Counted from the stretch's first letter, positions 11,214 through 20,767 are shown. The stretch: 64,000 nucleotides of DNA from Pseudomonadota bacterium (GCA_018902545.1 JAHIQM010000018.1:1-64000), one strand, 5' to 3'. The notes: generated from the letters alone by a model not told the origin. Translations and numbers: made by a program.

Positions 11214-11974
11214 AAAAACATCGGGGCATTTTCCTGAAAAACGCTCAGGAAATTGCCATCATGCGAGAAGCCAACCAGATAGCGGCCAATGTTCTTCATG
11301 AAGTTGGCTGCTTGGTTGCTCCCGGAGTGACAACCTGGGAATTGGAAGAGAAGGCGATCGCGCTTTGCGCGTCCTTTGATGTTATTCCGGCTTTCAAGGG
11401 CTATCTTGGGTTTCCATACGCGCTGTGCTGTTCCGTAAACGAAGAGATCGTGCACGGGTTCCCTTCAAAGCGCCCCCTTGAGGACGGTGACATATTATCT
11501 GTTGATTTTGGTGTGAAGTTTCAGGGTTTTTACGGAGATACCGCAAAGACCTTTCCTGTAGGAAGCATCAGTGAGGGCGCGGCCCATTTGCTGGAAGTGA
11601 CCTTGGATTCCCTGCACAAGGGAATAGCACGAGCCGTTCCGGGAAATGACCTTTACGATGTTTCACGGGCTGTACAGGAATGCGTTGAAGCTCAAGGGTT
11701 TTCCGTAATTAAGCGTTTTGTTGGGCACGGGATAGGAAGGATGCTTCATGAGAAGCCTGAAGTCCCCAATTTCGTCCCCAGAGATGGCGCAAGATTGCCT
11801 TTGAAGCCGGGAATGGTGATTGCCATTGAGCCAATGGTTGCAATAGGTACCGACCAAGTCGAAATCCTCTCCGACGGTTGGACCGCAGTGACCAAAGATC
11901 GAAGCCTATCTGCTCATTTTGAACATTCGGTGGCCATTACCAAGGACGGACCATTTATTCTCAGCCAATTATAG
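11210..11974 (+). CDS. map: Methionine aminopeptidase type I (TTG start)
   Basis: Map removes the initiator Met from nascent proteins. The 254-residue product has the five metal ligands of the pita-bread fold: D in SVDFGV, D in YGDTAKTF, H in VGHGIGR, E in IAIEPM and E in HFEHSVA. The start is a TTG overlapping the secY stop (TTGA). Its position between secY and rpmJ is common. No infA follows it here. Confidence 0.95.
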   Translation: MKKHRGIFLKNAQEIAIMREANQIAANVLHEVGCLVAPGVTTWELEEKAIALCASFDVIPAFKGYLGFPYALCCSVNEEIVHGFPSKRPLEDGDILSVDFGVKFQGFYGDTAKTFPVGSISEGAAHLLEVTLDSLHKGIARAVPGNDLYDVSRAVQECVEAQGFSVIKRFVGHGIGRMLHEKPEVPNFVPRDGARLPLKPGMVIAIEPMVAIGTDQVEILSDGWTAVTKDRSLSAHFEHSVAITKDGPFILSQL

Positions 11975-12013
11975 GTTGGATTGAGTTTCAATTGAAAATC
12001 TTCGGGGGATTCA

Positions 12014-12127
12014 ATGAAAGTTAGACCTTCAGTTCGCAAAATTTGTCCCAAATGCAAAGTCATTAAGCGCAAAGGCGTGCTTAGAGTTATTTGTGACAAT
12101 ACGCGGCATAAACAAAGACAGGGTTAA
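12014..12127 (+). CDS. rpmJ: 50S ribosomal protein L36, zinc-type
   Basis: A 37-residue ORF beginning [14 protein letters not shown] after Met. It has the L36 zinc ligands C11, C14, C27 and H32. It lies between map and rpsM, its usual place at the spc/alpha junction. A GGGGG run lies 4 bases before the ATG. Confidence 0.95.
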   Translation: MKVRPSVRKICPKCKVIKRKGVLRVICDNTRHKQRQG

Positions 12128-12142
12128 GGATAGGGGGATATT

Positions 12143-12514
12143 GTGGCAAGATTAGTTGGTGTAGATTTGCCGAGAAACAAAAGGCTAGATATCGCATTGA
12201 CATATATTTATGGCATCGGCCGAGCTACAGCTCTTAGAATCCTTGATGCTACAGGTATTGATTGGACCAAAAACAGTGACGACCTCACTGCCGACGATGT
12301 CAACACCCTGCGTAAAGAATTAGAAGCCAAATACAAGGTCGAAGGCGATTTGCGCCGCGAAGTCGTGGCCAACATCAAGCGCCTTATGGACATTGGATGC
12401 TACAGAGGTTTGAGACATCGGCGCGGCTTGCCTTGTCGTGGTCAGCGTACGCACACCAATGCACGTACTCGCAAGGGCCCACGCAGAGCCATTGTTGGTA
12501 AGAAGAAAAAGTAA
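12143..12514 (+). CDS. rpsM: 30S ribosomal protein S13 (GTG start)
   Basis: S13 contacts P-site tRNA and bridges to the 50S subunit. The 123-residue product begins [20 protein letters not shown] after the GTG initiator. It ends in the basic tail [20 protein letters not shown] run lies upstream of the start. It is the first gene of the alpha operon portion. Confidence 0.96.
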   Translation: MARLVGVDLPRNKRLDIALTYIYGIGRATALRILDATGIDWTKNSDDLTADDVNTLRKELEAKYKVEGDLRREVVANIKRLMDIGCYRGLRHRRGLPCRGQRTHTNARTRKGPRRAIVGKKKK

Positions 12515-12532
12515 CTGGGTGGAGACAGACAA

Positions 12533-12922
12533 ATGGCAAGACCGCAGAGAGTAATCAAGAAAAAGGAAAAGAGAAATATCCCCACGGGTATTGCTCATGT
12601 GAACAGCACCTTCAATAATACGATTATCACCTTCACCGATCCTACCGGAAATGTGATCAGCTGGGCGAGTTCCGGGGCTTCCGGTTTCAAGGGTTCGCGT
12701 AAGAACACCCCGTTTGCCGCGCAGAAAGCCGCAGAAACGGCTGCTCGCAAGGCAATGGAATGCGGGATGCGTTCTGTAGGCATTCTTGTGAAGGGACCTG
12801 GCTCTGGACGTGAGTCCGCAATGCGCGCAATCAATGCAGTGGGTCTGCGCGTCGCTTTCATCCGCGACGTGACACCCATTCCGCATAACGGATGCCGTCC
12901 GCCCAAACGTCGTAGAGTATAG
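12533..12922 (+). CDS. rpsK: 30S ribosomal protein S11
   Basis: S11 forms part of the platform near the E site. The 129-residue product has [18 protein letters not shown] and the C-terminal [17 protein letters not shown], both diagnostic. Confidence 0.97.
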   Translation: MARPQRVIKKKEKRNIPTGIAHVNSTFNNTIITFTDPTGNVISWASSGASGFKGSRKNTPFAAQKAAETAARKAMECGMRSVGILVKGPGSGRESAMRAINAVGLRVAFIRDVTPIPHNGCRPPKRRRV

Positions 12923-12934
12923 GGGGAATTTACC

Positions 12935-13561
12935 TTGGCTAGATATACAGGCCCTAAGTGCAGAATTTGCCGCAGAGAAGGCGGAAAGCTTTTTCTCAAA
13001 GGCGATAGATGTTATACTGATAAATGTGCATTCGAGCGTCGCGCCTATGCGCCCGGCGATCACGGAAAGGCACGCAAGAAGCCCAGTGATTACGCCTTGC
13101 AGCTTCGTGAGAAGCAGAAAGTGAGAAAGATGTATGGTATCCTTGAAGGCCAGTTCCGCAGGTATTTTAAGGAAGCTGAACGCCGCAAGGGTATTACGGG
13201 CACCAATCTGTTGATGTTGCTCGAAACGCGCGTTGATAACGTGACCTACAAGCTTGGCTTCGCCAATTCTCGTAGCCAGGCTCGTCAGATGGTCCGTCAC
13301 GGCCTGTTCACCCTGAACGGCCGACGCATCAGCGTTCCTTCGATTCAGATGAAGGCGGGTGATGTTCTCGAAGTGCGTGATCGCACCAAGAAGAACCTTG
13401 TTATCAACGAGGCCCTGGAAGTTGTCGCTCGTCGCGGCGTACCTGCTTGGCTCGAGATCGATGCTCCTGCCTTCAAGGGATCTGTTAAGGCTCTTCCGAC
13501 CAGAGAAGATATTACGTTCCCCATGACAGAGCAGTTGATTGTTGAACTCTACTCCAAATAA
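12935..13561 (+). CDS. rpsD: 30S ribosomal protein S4 (TTG start)
   Basis: S4 nucleates 16S 5'-domain assembly. The 208-residue product starts at TTG preceded by AGGGGG, giving [20 protein letters not shown]. The N-terminal cysteines CRIC and two further ones near residues 27-31 suggest a zinc-type S4. The S4 RNA-binding domain is visible in [20 protein letters not shown]. Confidence 0.96.
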   Translation: MARYTGPKCRICRREGGKLFLKGDRCYTDKCAFERRAYAPGDHGKARKKPSDYALQLREKQKVRKMYGILEGQFRRYFKEAERRKGITGTNLLMLLETRVDNVTYKLGFANSRSQARQMVRHGLFTLNGRRISVPSIQMKAGDVLEVRDRTKKNLVINEALEVVARRGVPAWLEIDAPAFKGSVKALPTREDITFPMTEQLIVELYSK

Positions 13562-13573
13562 AGGGCGGTAAAC

Positions 13574-14620
13574 ATGAGTTCTACGTACAGCGGAGACAAA
13601 AAAGTTTACGTCCGGAATTGGGCAGAGCTTGTCAGGCCGGAACAACTTGAAAAAGACCCGAAGTGTGATGATATGTTTGGTCGTTTCGTGTGCGAACCCC
13701 TGGAAAGGGGTTTCGGCACCACGATCGGAAATGCACTGCGCCGGGTTCTTCTTTCTTCTCTTCAGGGTGCGGCTCCGGTGTCGGTCAAGATTCAGGGCAT
13801 TCAGCATGAATTCACGACCATCCCCGGCGTCAATGAGGACGTAACCGACATCGTCCTGAACTTGAAGCAGCTGCGTGTGGCCATGAATACGCCTGAGCCT
13901 CAGCGGGTTCAGCTCATCGCCAACGTTAAGGGTGAGGTTACGGCCTCGGCGATTCATGAAAATCAGCATATTAAGATACTCAATCCTGAATTGCATATAG
14001 CGACTCTTTCAGAAGACATCGACCTGGTCATGGATCTTGAGTTTCGTATGGGCAAGGGCTATGTGCCCGCCGAAATGCACGAAGACCTGGACAGCGAAAT
14101 CGGCGTCATCACTCTTGATTCGAGTTTTTCACCCATACGCAAGGTAGCCTATGCGGTGGAGCAGGCTCGTGTCGGACAGATGACCAACTACGACAAGCTG
14201 ATCATAGAAGTCTGGACCGACGGCTCCATCAGTCCCGATGATGCATTGGCCTACAGTGCCAAGATCCTCAAAGAGCAGCTCACGGTTTTCATCAATTTCG
14301 ATGAAGGCTCGGCTGACATCGAGAAGGCCAAATCCAAGCCGCAGGACAAGATCAACGAGAATCTCTTCAAGAACATCGAGGATCTTGAGTTGCCCGTGCG
14401 GGCCAGCAACTGCCTCAAAAGTGCCGGGATCCACATTGTTGGCGAACTGGTTCAAAAGACCGAGGCTGATCTGCTCAAAACCAAGAATTTCGGTCGAAAG
14501 TCTCTGGAAGACATTCGCCGTGTCCTTGAAAGCATGGGGCTCGATTTCGGCATCAGAGTCGATAATTTTGATGAATTGTACCAGGATTGGTTAAAGAGGA
14601 ACGAAGAAGATGAGGCATAG
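13574..14620 (+). CDS. rpoA: RNA polymerase subunit alpha
   Basis: RpoA dimerises to start RNA polymerase assembly and binds UP elements and activators. The 348-residue product has the dimerisation domain ([20 protein letters not shown]) and a C-terminal domain with [15 protein letters not shown] and [19 protein letters not shown]. It overlaps rplQ by 11 bp. Confidence 0.97.
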   Translation: MSSTYSGDKKVYVRNWAELVRPEQLEKDPKCDDMFGRFVCEPLERGFGTTIGNALRRVLLSSLQGAAPVSVKIQGIQHEFTTIPGVNEDVTDIVLNLKQLRVAMNTPEPQRVQLIANVKGEVTASAIHENQHIKILNPELHIATLSEDIDLVMDLEFRMGKGYVPAEMHEDLDSEIGVITLDSSFSPIRKVAYAVEQARVGQMTNYDKLIIEVWTDGSISPDDALAYSAKILKEQLTVFINFDEGSADIEKAKSKPQDKINENLFKNIEDLELPVRASNCLKSAGIHIVGELVQKTEADLLKTKNFGRKSLEDIRRVLESMGLDFGIRVDNFDELYQDWLKRNEEDEA

Positions 14621-15032
14621 AAAATCCGGTCGAAAACTGGGGCGCACGTGGGAACACCGCAAGTCCCTGATGAAGAATATGGTTCGCTCCCTGGTTGAAC
14701 ATGAGCGTATCCGCACGACTGAAGCCAAGGCCAAGGAACTGAGTATTTTTGCAGACAAGCTCATCACTATGGCCCTGCAGGACACCTTGCACGCCCGCAG
14801 ACAGGCTTTTGCGGTTCTGGGCAGTCATCACAGCGTCAAGAAGCTGTTTGATGAGATTGGCCCCCGTTTCAAGGAAGTCCCCGGCGGTTACACCAGGGTC
14901 GTCAAGTTCGGTATTCCCCGCGTGGGCGATAACGCACCTATGGCACTGATTGAATTCACCCGCTTGAGTGATAAGTTTTCTGAAGCCGCTGATGCCGCTC
15001 CAGGAGCTTCGAAAGAATCCGAAGAAGCATAG
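14610..15032 (+). CDS. rplQ: 50S ribosomal protein L17
   Basis: L17 lies near the exit tunnel. The 140-residue product begins [18 protein letters not shown] and has [17 protein letters not shown] low-complexity C-terminal tail (about residues 124-140, Ala/Glu-rich) extends the protein slightly. It is the last gene of the superoperon, followed by a strong terminator. Confidence 0.96.
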   Translation: MRHRKSGRKLGRTWEHRKSLMKNMVRSLVEHERIRTTEAKAKELSIFADKLITMALQDTLHARRQAFAVLGSHHSVKKLFDEIGPRFKEVPGGYTRVVKFGIPRVGDNAPMALIEFTRLSDKFSEAADAAPGASKESEEA

Positions 15033-15034
15033 TC

Positions 15035-15067
15035 AAAAAATAAGGCAGATTTTCTGCCTTATTTTTT
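15035..15067 (+). terminator. Rho-independent terminator of the ribosomal superoperon
   Basis: A 15-bp perfect stem (15035-15049 pairing with 15053-15067) with a 3-base T loop. It is GC-rich in the middle (AAGGCAGA) and ends in a run of T. It begins 2 bp after the rplQ stop and separates the ribosomal cluster from the LysR gene. Confidence 0.93.
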
Positions 15068-15110
15068 TGGCATGATGCATCGATATAATCTATACTAGGA
15101 ATGGATAGAT

Positions 15111-16022
15111 ATGGATATTCGAAAAATCGAGGCATTCTCCAAGGTTTATGAGCATTGCAGTTTTTCGAAAGCTGGCAAGGCCTTGTATCTTTCGCAGCCG
15201 ACGATCAGCGCGCATGTCGCTTCGTTGGAGCAGGAACTCGAAGTACAGCTTTTTGACCGTATTGGCCGGACTGTTGTGCCCACGAAGGCAGGCGAGGTAC
15301 TCTACGGGCATGCCAAGAAGATTTTTGAGGCTTCCGAACTCGCCATTTCTGAACTCAGAAAGCTGCAGGATCGAATCACTGGCAAACTTGACATAGGTGG
15401 CAGCACGATCCCTGCCAATTTTATCATGCCGGAAATTCTCGCCAAGTTCTGGAAGAAATACCCTGAAGTCATCATGGATCTGCGGATCGGGGATTCTGAA
15501 GACATAGTCACCCAGGTGCGCGACAACACGCTTATGCTCGGAGTTGTCGGTGCTGTGTTCGAGTCGCCTGAACTTCACTTCGAGAAGATCGCCGTTGATT
15601 CGTTGGTTCTGACCATGACGCCGCAGTTGTATGAATCGCACCGTCATATGCCGGTGGAGGATTTGCTCCGCGCGCTGCCGTGGGTGCTGCGCGAGGAAGG
15701 GTCGGGCACCCGGGTGGCCATGGCCGAGAGTCTGTCGCAGTTCGGCATTGATATTCATTCCCTGCGCGCCGTCATCATGGTGCGTAATGCCGGAGCTATG
15801 TCCAGATGTCTTTCGGCGGGCATGGGCGCATCCATAACATCCGCCATCACCGTCCAGGGCGAGCTTGACTCCGGATTGCTGGTGGCGGTGGAACTGCCCG
15901 GATTGCGGATGGACCGCAGTTTTCATGTCGTATACAACAAAAAACGTTCTCTTTTTCCCGCGGCTCTCAAACTGATAGATTTTTTGAAAGCAAACGCCCA
16001 GCAAATCTCCGTGAGGTCCTGA
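15111..16022 (+). CDS. LysR-family regulator linked to selenium metabolism
   Basis: The 303-residue product has an N-terminal winged helix-turn-helix (about residues 1-60; RKIEAFSKVYEHCSFSKAGK, then LSQPTISAHVASLEQEL) and a periplasmic-binding-protein-like effector domain (about 90-300). It lies 2 bp upstream of selD with the selD Shine-Dalgarno inside its 3' end, so the two are co-translated. From memory, a NCBI family of 'selenium metabolism-associated LysR regulators' sits next to selD in such bacteria; this gene fits that placement. The effector is unknown. A TATAAT-like hexamer lies at 15084-15089. Confidence 0.85.
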   Translation: MDIRKIEAFSKVYEHCSFSKAGKALYLSQPTISAHVASLEQELEVQLFDRIGRTVVPTKAGEVLYGHAKKIFEASELAISELRKLQDRITGKLDIGGSTIPANFIMPEILAKFWKKYPEVIMDLRIGDSEDIVTQVRDNTLMLGVVGAVFESPELHFEKIAVDSLVLTMTPQLYESHRHMPVEDLLRALPWVLREEGSGTRVAMAESLSQFGIDIHSLRAVIMVRNAGAMSRCLSAGMGASITSAITVQGELDSGLLVAVELPGLRMDRSFHVVYNKKRSLFPAALKLIDFLKANAQQISVRS

Positions 16023-16024
16023 TC

Positions 16025-17071
16025 GTGTCGAACACGCCATTGGTACAAACAGTAAGCGCAGCGGGTTGAGCCGCCAAGTTGGCTCCAGGGGACCTGGAGC
16101 AGGCATTACTCGGACTGCAATTTGAAAGTGATGAACGTATTCTCACCGGGATGGGAAACAGTGAGGACGCCGCTATTGTGCGTTTCCCTGCCGGCAAGGC
16201 GCTGGTGCAGACGCTGGATTTCTTCACGCCCATCGTGAACGATCCCTACAGGTTCGGACAGATTGCGGCCGCAAATTCCCTTTCCGATGTCTATGCAATG
16301 GGTGGCTCGCCATATGTTGCCATGAACATAGTGTGCTTTCCCATCGCCACCATGGATGTCTCTGTGCTGCGTGAAATACTTCGTGGCGGCCTGCACAAGG
16401 TTCAAGAGGCGGGAGCCCTCCTTGTGGGCGGGCACAGCATCCAGGACAAGGAGATCAAGTACGGCTTGTCCGTTTCCGGCATTGTCGATCCTGAGAACTA
16501 TGCCACCAACGCGGGACTGCGGCCAGGAGACGCGCTGATCCTGACCAAGCCGATCGGCAGCGGGGTCCTGGCGACAGCCATCAAGGGGCAATGGGAGGGC
16601 AGCGAAGGGTTTGAAGAGGAGGTGTTCCGCTGGGCTTCGCGGTTGAACCGCGTTCCGGGAGAGGCGGTGGCCAAGTTCGGGCTTAGGGCCGCGACGGACA
16701 TCACCGGGTTCGGACTTGGAGGACACGCGCTGGAGATGGCAACGGCCTCAGACTGCTCCATTCGGATCGATGTATTGTCCGTGCCGCTCATGGACCATGC
16801 CCTCGACCTTGCCCGTGTCGGTCTTCTGCCTCTGGGCAGCCATGCCAACAAGCATTTCTGCCACAAGACGGTAGAGGCGTCTGCGGGTCTTGACCCCGTG
16901 CTACTTGATCTGATGTACGACGCGCAGACATCGGGTGGCATGTTACTGGGCGTGCCGGGTGCACAGGCAGCCGATGTGCTGGCCTGGATGCGCGAGCGCG
17001 GGGAGATGGCTGTTCAGATCGGTATTGTGGAGCCACCGCGCCTGGACGGGAAGCGGCTGTCGCTGTGTTGA
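16025..17071 (+). CDS. selD: Selenide, water dikinase (selenophosphate synthetase) with in-frame UGA/Sec
   Basis: SelD makes selenophosphate from selenide and ATP, the selenium donor for Sec-tRNA and selenouridine. The frame opens at GTG 16025 with GAGG about 8 bp upstream. It reads through TGA at 16067-16069 as residue 15, in the context SAAG-U-AAKLAPGDLEQAL. This is exactly where the family has its catalytic Cys or Sec, and the following Lys is the conserved active-site Lys. A gene caller that stops at TGA would begin only at about 16079 and lose the catalytic residues. Downstream come GNSEDAAIVRF, the NSLSDVYAMGG motif and GGHSIQDKE. The length is 348 residues. It is directly followed by the Sec insertion hairpin described separately. 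Confidence 0.93.
16067..16100 (+). promoter_or_regulatory. UGA(Sec) codon and bacterial SECIS hairpin in selD
   Basis: After TGA at 16067-16069 there is a perfect 8-bp stem (16082-16089 with 16093-16100) closed by a 3-base GGA loop. The loop starts 20 bases after the UGA. Bacterial SECIS elements are known to have a small apical loop with G in the first two positions, about 16-37 nt from the UGA. Both conditions are met. SelB would bind this loop to deliver Sec-tRNA. Confidence 0.88.
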
Positions 17072-18564
17072 AGATCGACGTTCATGAGGATGGTGGCGCA
17101 CAAACCACTGTTCGTTCACAAGCCGGACAGCCGTTTTTGCACCTGCTTTTCGAGGCTGGGGTTGGGCGAGGCCGGGAACTGTGCGCTGGTGTCGGGCTTT
17201 GCGGGAAATGCAGGATCCGTTTCAGGAGCGAAGCGCCGCATCCGTGCGTCGAAGATCGGACGCGATTGACCCTGAAGCAACTGGAAGACGGCTGGCGGCT
17301 GGGCTGCAAGCATGAGGTTACAAAATCCTGCGCCATCGAAGTGCCCGCAGTGGCCAGCACGGCGTGGCCCGCAGGCACCGGCAAGGTGCTGGCCGTTGAT
17401 ATCGGCACGACCCGCATCAAGTGGGCGCTCGGCCCAAGTCAGGGGCGGGCCCGGGAAATGGCCATGGTCAACCCGCAAATGGGTGTGGGCAGCGAGATCA
17501 TGTCCAGGCTTCGATACGCCCTTTCTTCCGAGTTCGCGCGGGACCACCTGCGTCGTTCCGTCAGCAGCGTCATCGTTGACCTGATGCGGCAAAGCAAAGC
17601 GTCTTCCCTTGCGGTGTGCGGAAACAGCGCCATGATCGCCATCCTCCTCGATGTTTCCTTGAAAGGCCTGGCTCACGCGCCTTACAGCACGCCCTGGAAG
17701 GGCGGGATGAGTGTGCGCCTTGATCCACAGTTGCCCCTGGCCTACATCCCTCCTTTACTTGGCCCGTTCATCGGTGCCGACATAAGCGCCGGTCTGGCAT
17801 ACATCGAGGCCCAACAGCCAGAGTATCCGTACCTGCTCGCTGACCTTGGCACCAACGGCGAGTTTGTGCTGGCCCTGGATCAGGACCGCTATTACGCGTG
17901 CAGCGTGCCCATGGGGCCCGCCATCGAAGGCGTGGGCCTGTGCTGCGGGGCCATGGCGGGTGAGTTCGTGCTTGACCGTGTCAGTCTTGGGCCGGCCGGC
18001 CTACAGTGGGACAAATCGCCTCTGGCGGGCATTTCAGGGACGGGTTACGCTTCTGTGCTCGCATTGCTCCGCCGCCTAGGTCTCATTGACGAGGACGGCC
18101 ATTTTCAAGCGGCGTCAATGCCGCTGGCTCATAAAATTTCGCAGCGGATTCGCGATCATCGGCTAGGTCGTATTTTTGAACTGGAACCCGGGGCGTTCGT
18201 TGCGGAGCGGGACATCGAGGAATTTCTCAAGGCCAAAGCCGGAGTCAATGTGGCGCTCAGGGCTCTGATTCAGGGCGCAGGGCTTGCTGAGGGCGAAGTG
18301 GCCCGGGTTTACCTTGCCGGCGCTCTGGGGGAGCATGTGGACTCCAAAGATTTGATCACGCTGGGTTTCTTTCCGGAAATCTGGCGGGAGAAAATAACTG
18401 TGGCCGGTAACACCGCCCTTGCGGGGACGATGCTGGCATTGGAGCAAGATGACGTCCGGGCCTGGCTGGATCTTCTGCCCGGGCGCATGATCGTGGACAG
18501 CCTGGCCGAAAGAACGGATTTTGGGCCGCTGTTCATGCGGGCCATGCGCTTCGCCTGGATATAA
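17065..18564 (+). CDS. RACo-like protein: 2Fe-2S ferredoxin domain plus ASKHA ATPase (DUF4445 type)
   Basis: The 499-residue product has an N-terminal plant-type ferredoxin domain with C40, C46, C49 and a later C in LGCKHE. An ASKHA-fold C-terminal part follows from about residue 108 (VLAVDIGTTRIKWALG, then LLADLGTNGEFVLAL, and LAGALGEHVDSKDL near the end). Such proteins are ATP-dependent reductive activators of corrinoid proteins in acetogens and methylotrophs. Here the substrate is unknown. The start (GTG 17065, or TTG 17068) overlaps the selD stop, so it is coupled to selD. Its function may be corrinoid reactivation or another low-potential activation step. The link to selenium is only positional. 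Confidence 0.8.
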   Translation: MLKIDVHEDGGAQTTVRSQAGQPFLHLLFEAGVGRGRELCAGVGLCGKCRIRFRSEAPHPCVEDRTRLTLKQLEDGWRLGCKHEVTKSCAIEVPAVASTAWPAGTGKVLAVDIGTTRIKWALGPSQGRAREMAMVNPQMGVGSEIMSRLRYALSSEFARDHLRRSVSSVIVDLMRQSKASSLAVCGNSAMIAILLDVSLKGLAHAPYSTPWKGGMSVRLDPQLPLAYIPPLLGPFIGADISAGLAYIEAQQPEYPYLLADLGTNGEFVLALDQDRYYACSVPMGPAIEGVGLCCGAMAGEFVLDRVSLGPAGLQWDKSPLAGISGTGYASVLALLRRLGLIDEDGHFQAASMPLAHKISQRIRDHRLGRIFELEPGAFVAERDIEEFLKAKAGVNVALRALIQGAGLAEGEVARVYLAGALGEHVDSKDLITLGFFPEIWREKITVAGNTALAGTMLALEQDDVRAWLDLLPGRMIVDSLAERTDFGPLFMRAMRFAWI

Positions 18565-18566
18565 AA

Positions 18567-18593
18567 AGACAAAGCCCCCGAAAAAGGAGGCTT
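18567..18593 (-). terminator. Terminator of the lipoprotein gene
   Basis: An AAGCC-C-CC / GG-A-GGCTT stem with one mismatch (18572-18579 with 18586-18593) and an A-rich loop. Read on the minus strand it is followed by a T5 run. It probably ends the recJ-lipoprotein transcript and may also serve the converging RACo-like gene. Confidence 0.65.
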
Positions 18594-18601
18594 CGCGATC
18601 G

Positions 18602-18976
18602 TTACAGTCTGGCCTGGATGGCTTCGTGGATCCGCCGTGACGCCAGTTCGTCCCCAAGATACCCTACGCGAATAGAGACTTCAGTGGTCGTTGAGCTCTG
18701 CGCAGTCAGCCATATCCACACCTCACGTCCCCCATCAAGGACCTTGATCGATGCCTTGCTGAGCTGTTTTTGCTGCTCCTGCACCGGCAGTCCCAGCGCC
18801 TCACATCCGGCCAGCGTGGCCTGATAGGTGGTCTCGAGGTTGGCGTTGTAGGTTCGTTTCAGTTGCCCCGCCGCATAGGTGTATGTTCCGACAGCCGCCG
18901 CTCCACCGACTATCAGCGCAGCGCATCCCGTGCTCAGAAGCACGAGGATGATCACAAAATTCTTCAAAATTCGCAT
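18602..18976 (-). CDS. DUF3568-like lipoprotein
   Basis: The start is ATG 18976, with GGAGG 6 bp upstream, giving 124 residues. An upstream in-frame Met at 19021 is rejected for lack of a binding site and because it would hide the signal peptide. The N-terminus is a lipoprotein signal (ILVLLSTGCAALIVGG, lipobox LSTGC). A small domain with TYTYAAGQLKRTYNANLE and TTYQATLAGCEALGL follows, resembling the DUF3568 family of small envelope lipoproteins. No function is known. It lies 57 bp downstream of recJ on the same strand. Confidence 0.75.
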   Translation of the reverse strand: MRILKNFVIILVLLSTGCAALIVGGAAAVGTYTYAAGQLKRTYNANLETTYQATLAGCEALGLPVQEQQKQLSKASIKVLDGGREVWIWLTAQSSTTTEVSIRVGYLGDELASRRIHEAIQARL

Positions 18977-19033
18977 TTTGCCTCCGTATTTTTGCTGTTC
19001 TGTACGTGTTTTAGGCGGCAAAGAAAAGAGCGG

Positions 19034-20767
19034 TCATTCCAGGGAAAGGATGTCCTGCACGGCCAGCTCTATCTGCTGCAGTCCGTTGAATTTCGACAGG
19101 CGGGGGGTGTAGGCGATCTTGATCCGGCGGCCGCTGAGAGCTACGTCTTTCCAGCGCTCTCCCTGCCTCCAGGCCACAGCGCGCATGTTTGTCCCGTCGG
19201 TAGTGTCGGACAGGTGCAACTCCAGGTGTTTTTTCTGGCTGAAAAAACGATGCCGGAGCACGCTCAGTGGCGGGGAAAGAAAGATGGGCCTCGGGTTACC
19301 CTGGCCGTACGGTTGCAGCAGGTCCAGCTCCTTGAACAGGGTGGCTGTGATCATGGAAAATGGCAGTTCGGCGTCGAGTTCGAGAACCGGAGGGGCGGGG
19401 TTGGCCCCGAGTTGCTCCTCCACGGCCCAGGCAAAAAGGTTTTTCAGGTTTGCCAGCTGGAAAGGTTCAAGCTTGAGCCCTGCGGCCTGGCGGTGCCCAC
19501 CGAATTTGTAGAGACACTGTTTGCAGGACAGCAAGGCCTGATAGAGATCAAAGGATGGGGTGGATCGGCCCGAGCCCTTGAAGATGCCGTTTTCCTTGGT
19601 CAGAATCAGGCAGGGACGATGGAAACGCTCCACGATGCGTGAGGCGACGATGCCGATGATTCCCGAGTGCCAGTGTTCGGAATGCAGCACGAGGCCGGGA
19701 AGATGGAGCTGGGATTCGGCCTGGGTGATGGCTTCCTCCAGGATGCGTTGTTCCTCGAGCTTGCGCTTGGCGTTGAGCTTGTCGAGTTTGGTGGCCAGTT
19801 GCCGGGCTTCTTCGGGATCCTTGGACAAAAGAAGGCGCACGGCCAGATCGGGATCGCCGATGCGGCCGGCGGCATTGATGCGCGGCGCCAGGGCAAAGCC
19901 GATGGACCCTGTGCCCACGTTCTCGTCCGGGGACATCCCGCTGATCTCTTTGAGGGCCTGGATGCCTGGACGGCGGCCCTCCTTGATGAGCAGGAGCCCG
20001 TTTTTGACCAGAATCCTGTTCTGGTCATCAAGAGGGACGACATCGGCAACCGTGCCGAGGGCGACCAGATCGAGATAATCGCGGATATCCGAGGGCGGCC
20101 CGGGCAGCAGGCGGTTCACTGCCCCCATGAGCAGAAATCCGACGCCGACGCCCGCAAGATTGGGAGTGGGCCATCCTTCGAGCTTGGGGTTGATGATTAC
20201 ATCTGCTTCAGGCAGTTCCTGTCCGGGCAGATGATGGTCGGTGATGATGACCTGCAGTCCCAGCCGCTTGGCTTCCCGTATTTCTTCAGTATTGGCGATG
20301 CCGCAATCGACAGTCAGCAGAAGGCCGACGCCCTGCTCGGCCAGGGAGCGGATGCCCTCGACATGCAGGCCGTATCCAAAGTCCAGTCGGTCGGGAATGT
20401 AATGGATCACTTCGACGTTCCGGCTGGCCAGGAAGTCTTTGACCAGTGCCGTGGCCGTGATCCCATCTACGTCGTAGTCGCCCCAGACCGCAATTCTGCG
20501 GTTAGCCTTGATTGCCGAACACAGGAGGACCGCCCCATCCTCGACGCCCGGCCATTTGTCGAGGCTATGAAGGTAGCGAAGCCCGGGGCTCAGAAATTTA
20601 TCCATGTCGGATTCGCAGGTCAGGCCGCGCAAGGTCATCAGGTGCACCAGCAGGGAGCTGACTTCAAGGCGCTCGCCCATGCGCTGCAACTGCTCTCTGT
20701 CGAGAGCGGCTTCGGGCGTCGGGGTCTTGAGTTGCCAGGCGGCCTGGGTATCTGACATAGGGTTCAT
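19034..20767 (-). CDS. recJ: Single-stranded-DNA-specific exonuclease RecJ
   Basis: RecJ degrades ssDNA 5'-3' in recombination and mismatch repair. The 577-residue product has the DHH-family motifs: WGDYDVDGITATAL, LTVDCGIAN, ITDHHLPGQELPEADVI, and the DHHA1 motif FGGHRQAAGLKLEP. The C-terminal OB domain includes YGQGNPRPIF. I chose ATG 20767, with GGAAG 4 bp upstream, over the frame's first codon at 20842 and over ATG 20758. Confidence 0.95.
   Translation of the reverse strand: MNPMSDTQAAWQLKTPTPEAALDREQLQRMGERLEVSSLLVHLMTLRGLTCESDMDKFLSPGLRYLHSLDKWPGVEDGAVLLCSAIKANRRIAVWGDYDVDGITATALVKDFLASRNVEVIHYIPDRLDFGYGLHVEGIRSLAEQGVGLLLTVDCGIANTEEIREAKRLGLQVIITDHHLPGQELPEADVIINPKLEGWPTPNLAGVGVGFLLMGAVNRLLPGPPSDIRDYLDLVALGTVADVVPLDDQNRILVKNGLLLIKEGRRPGIQALKEISGMSPDENVGTGSIGFALAPRINAAGRIGDPDLAVRLLLSKDPEEARQLATKLDKLNAKRKLEEQRILEEAITQAESQLHLPGLVLHSEHWHSGIIGIVASRIVERFHRPCLILTKENGIFKGSGRSTPSFDLYQALLSCKQCLYKFGGHRQAAGLKLEPFQLANLKNLFAWAVEEQLGANPAPPVLELDAELPFSMITATLFKELDLLQPYGQGNPRPIFLSPPLSVLRHRFFSQKKHLELHLSDTTDGTNMRAVAWRQGERWKDVALSGRRIKIAYTPRLSKFNGLQQIELAVQDILSLE

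Noticed and set aside
12014-12142. Possible infA near rpmJ
   Set aside because: Only L36 is encoded between map and rpsM; there is no room for infA.
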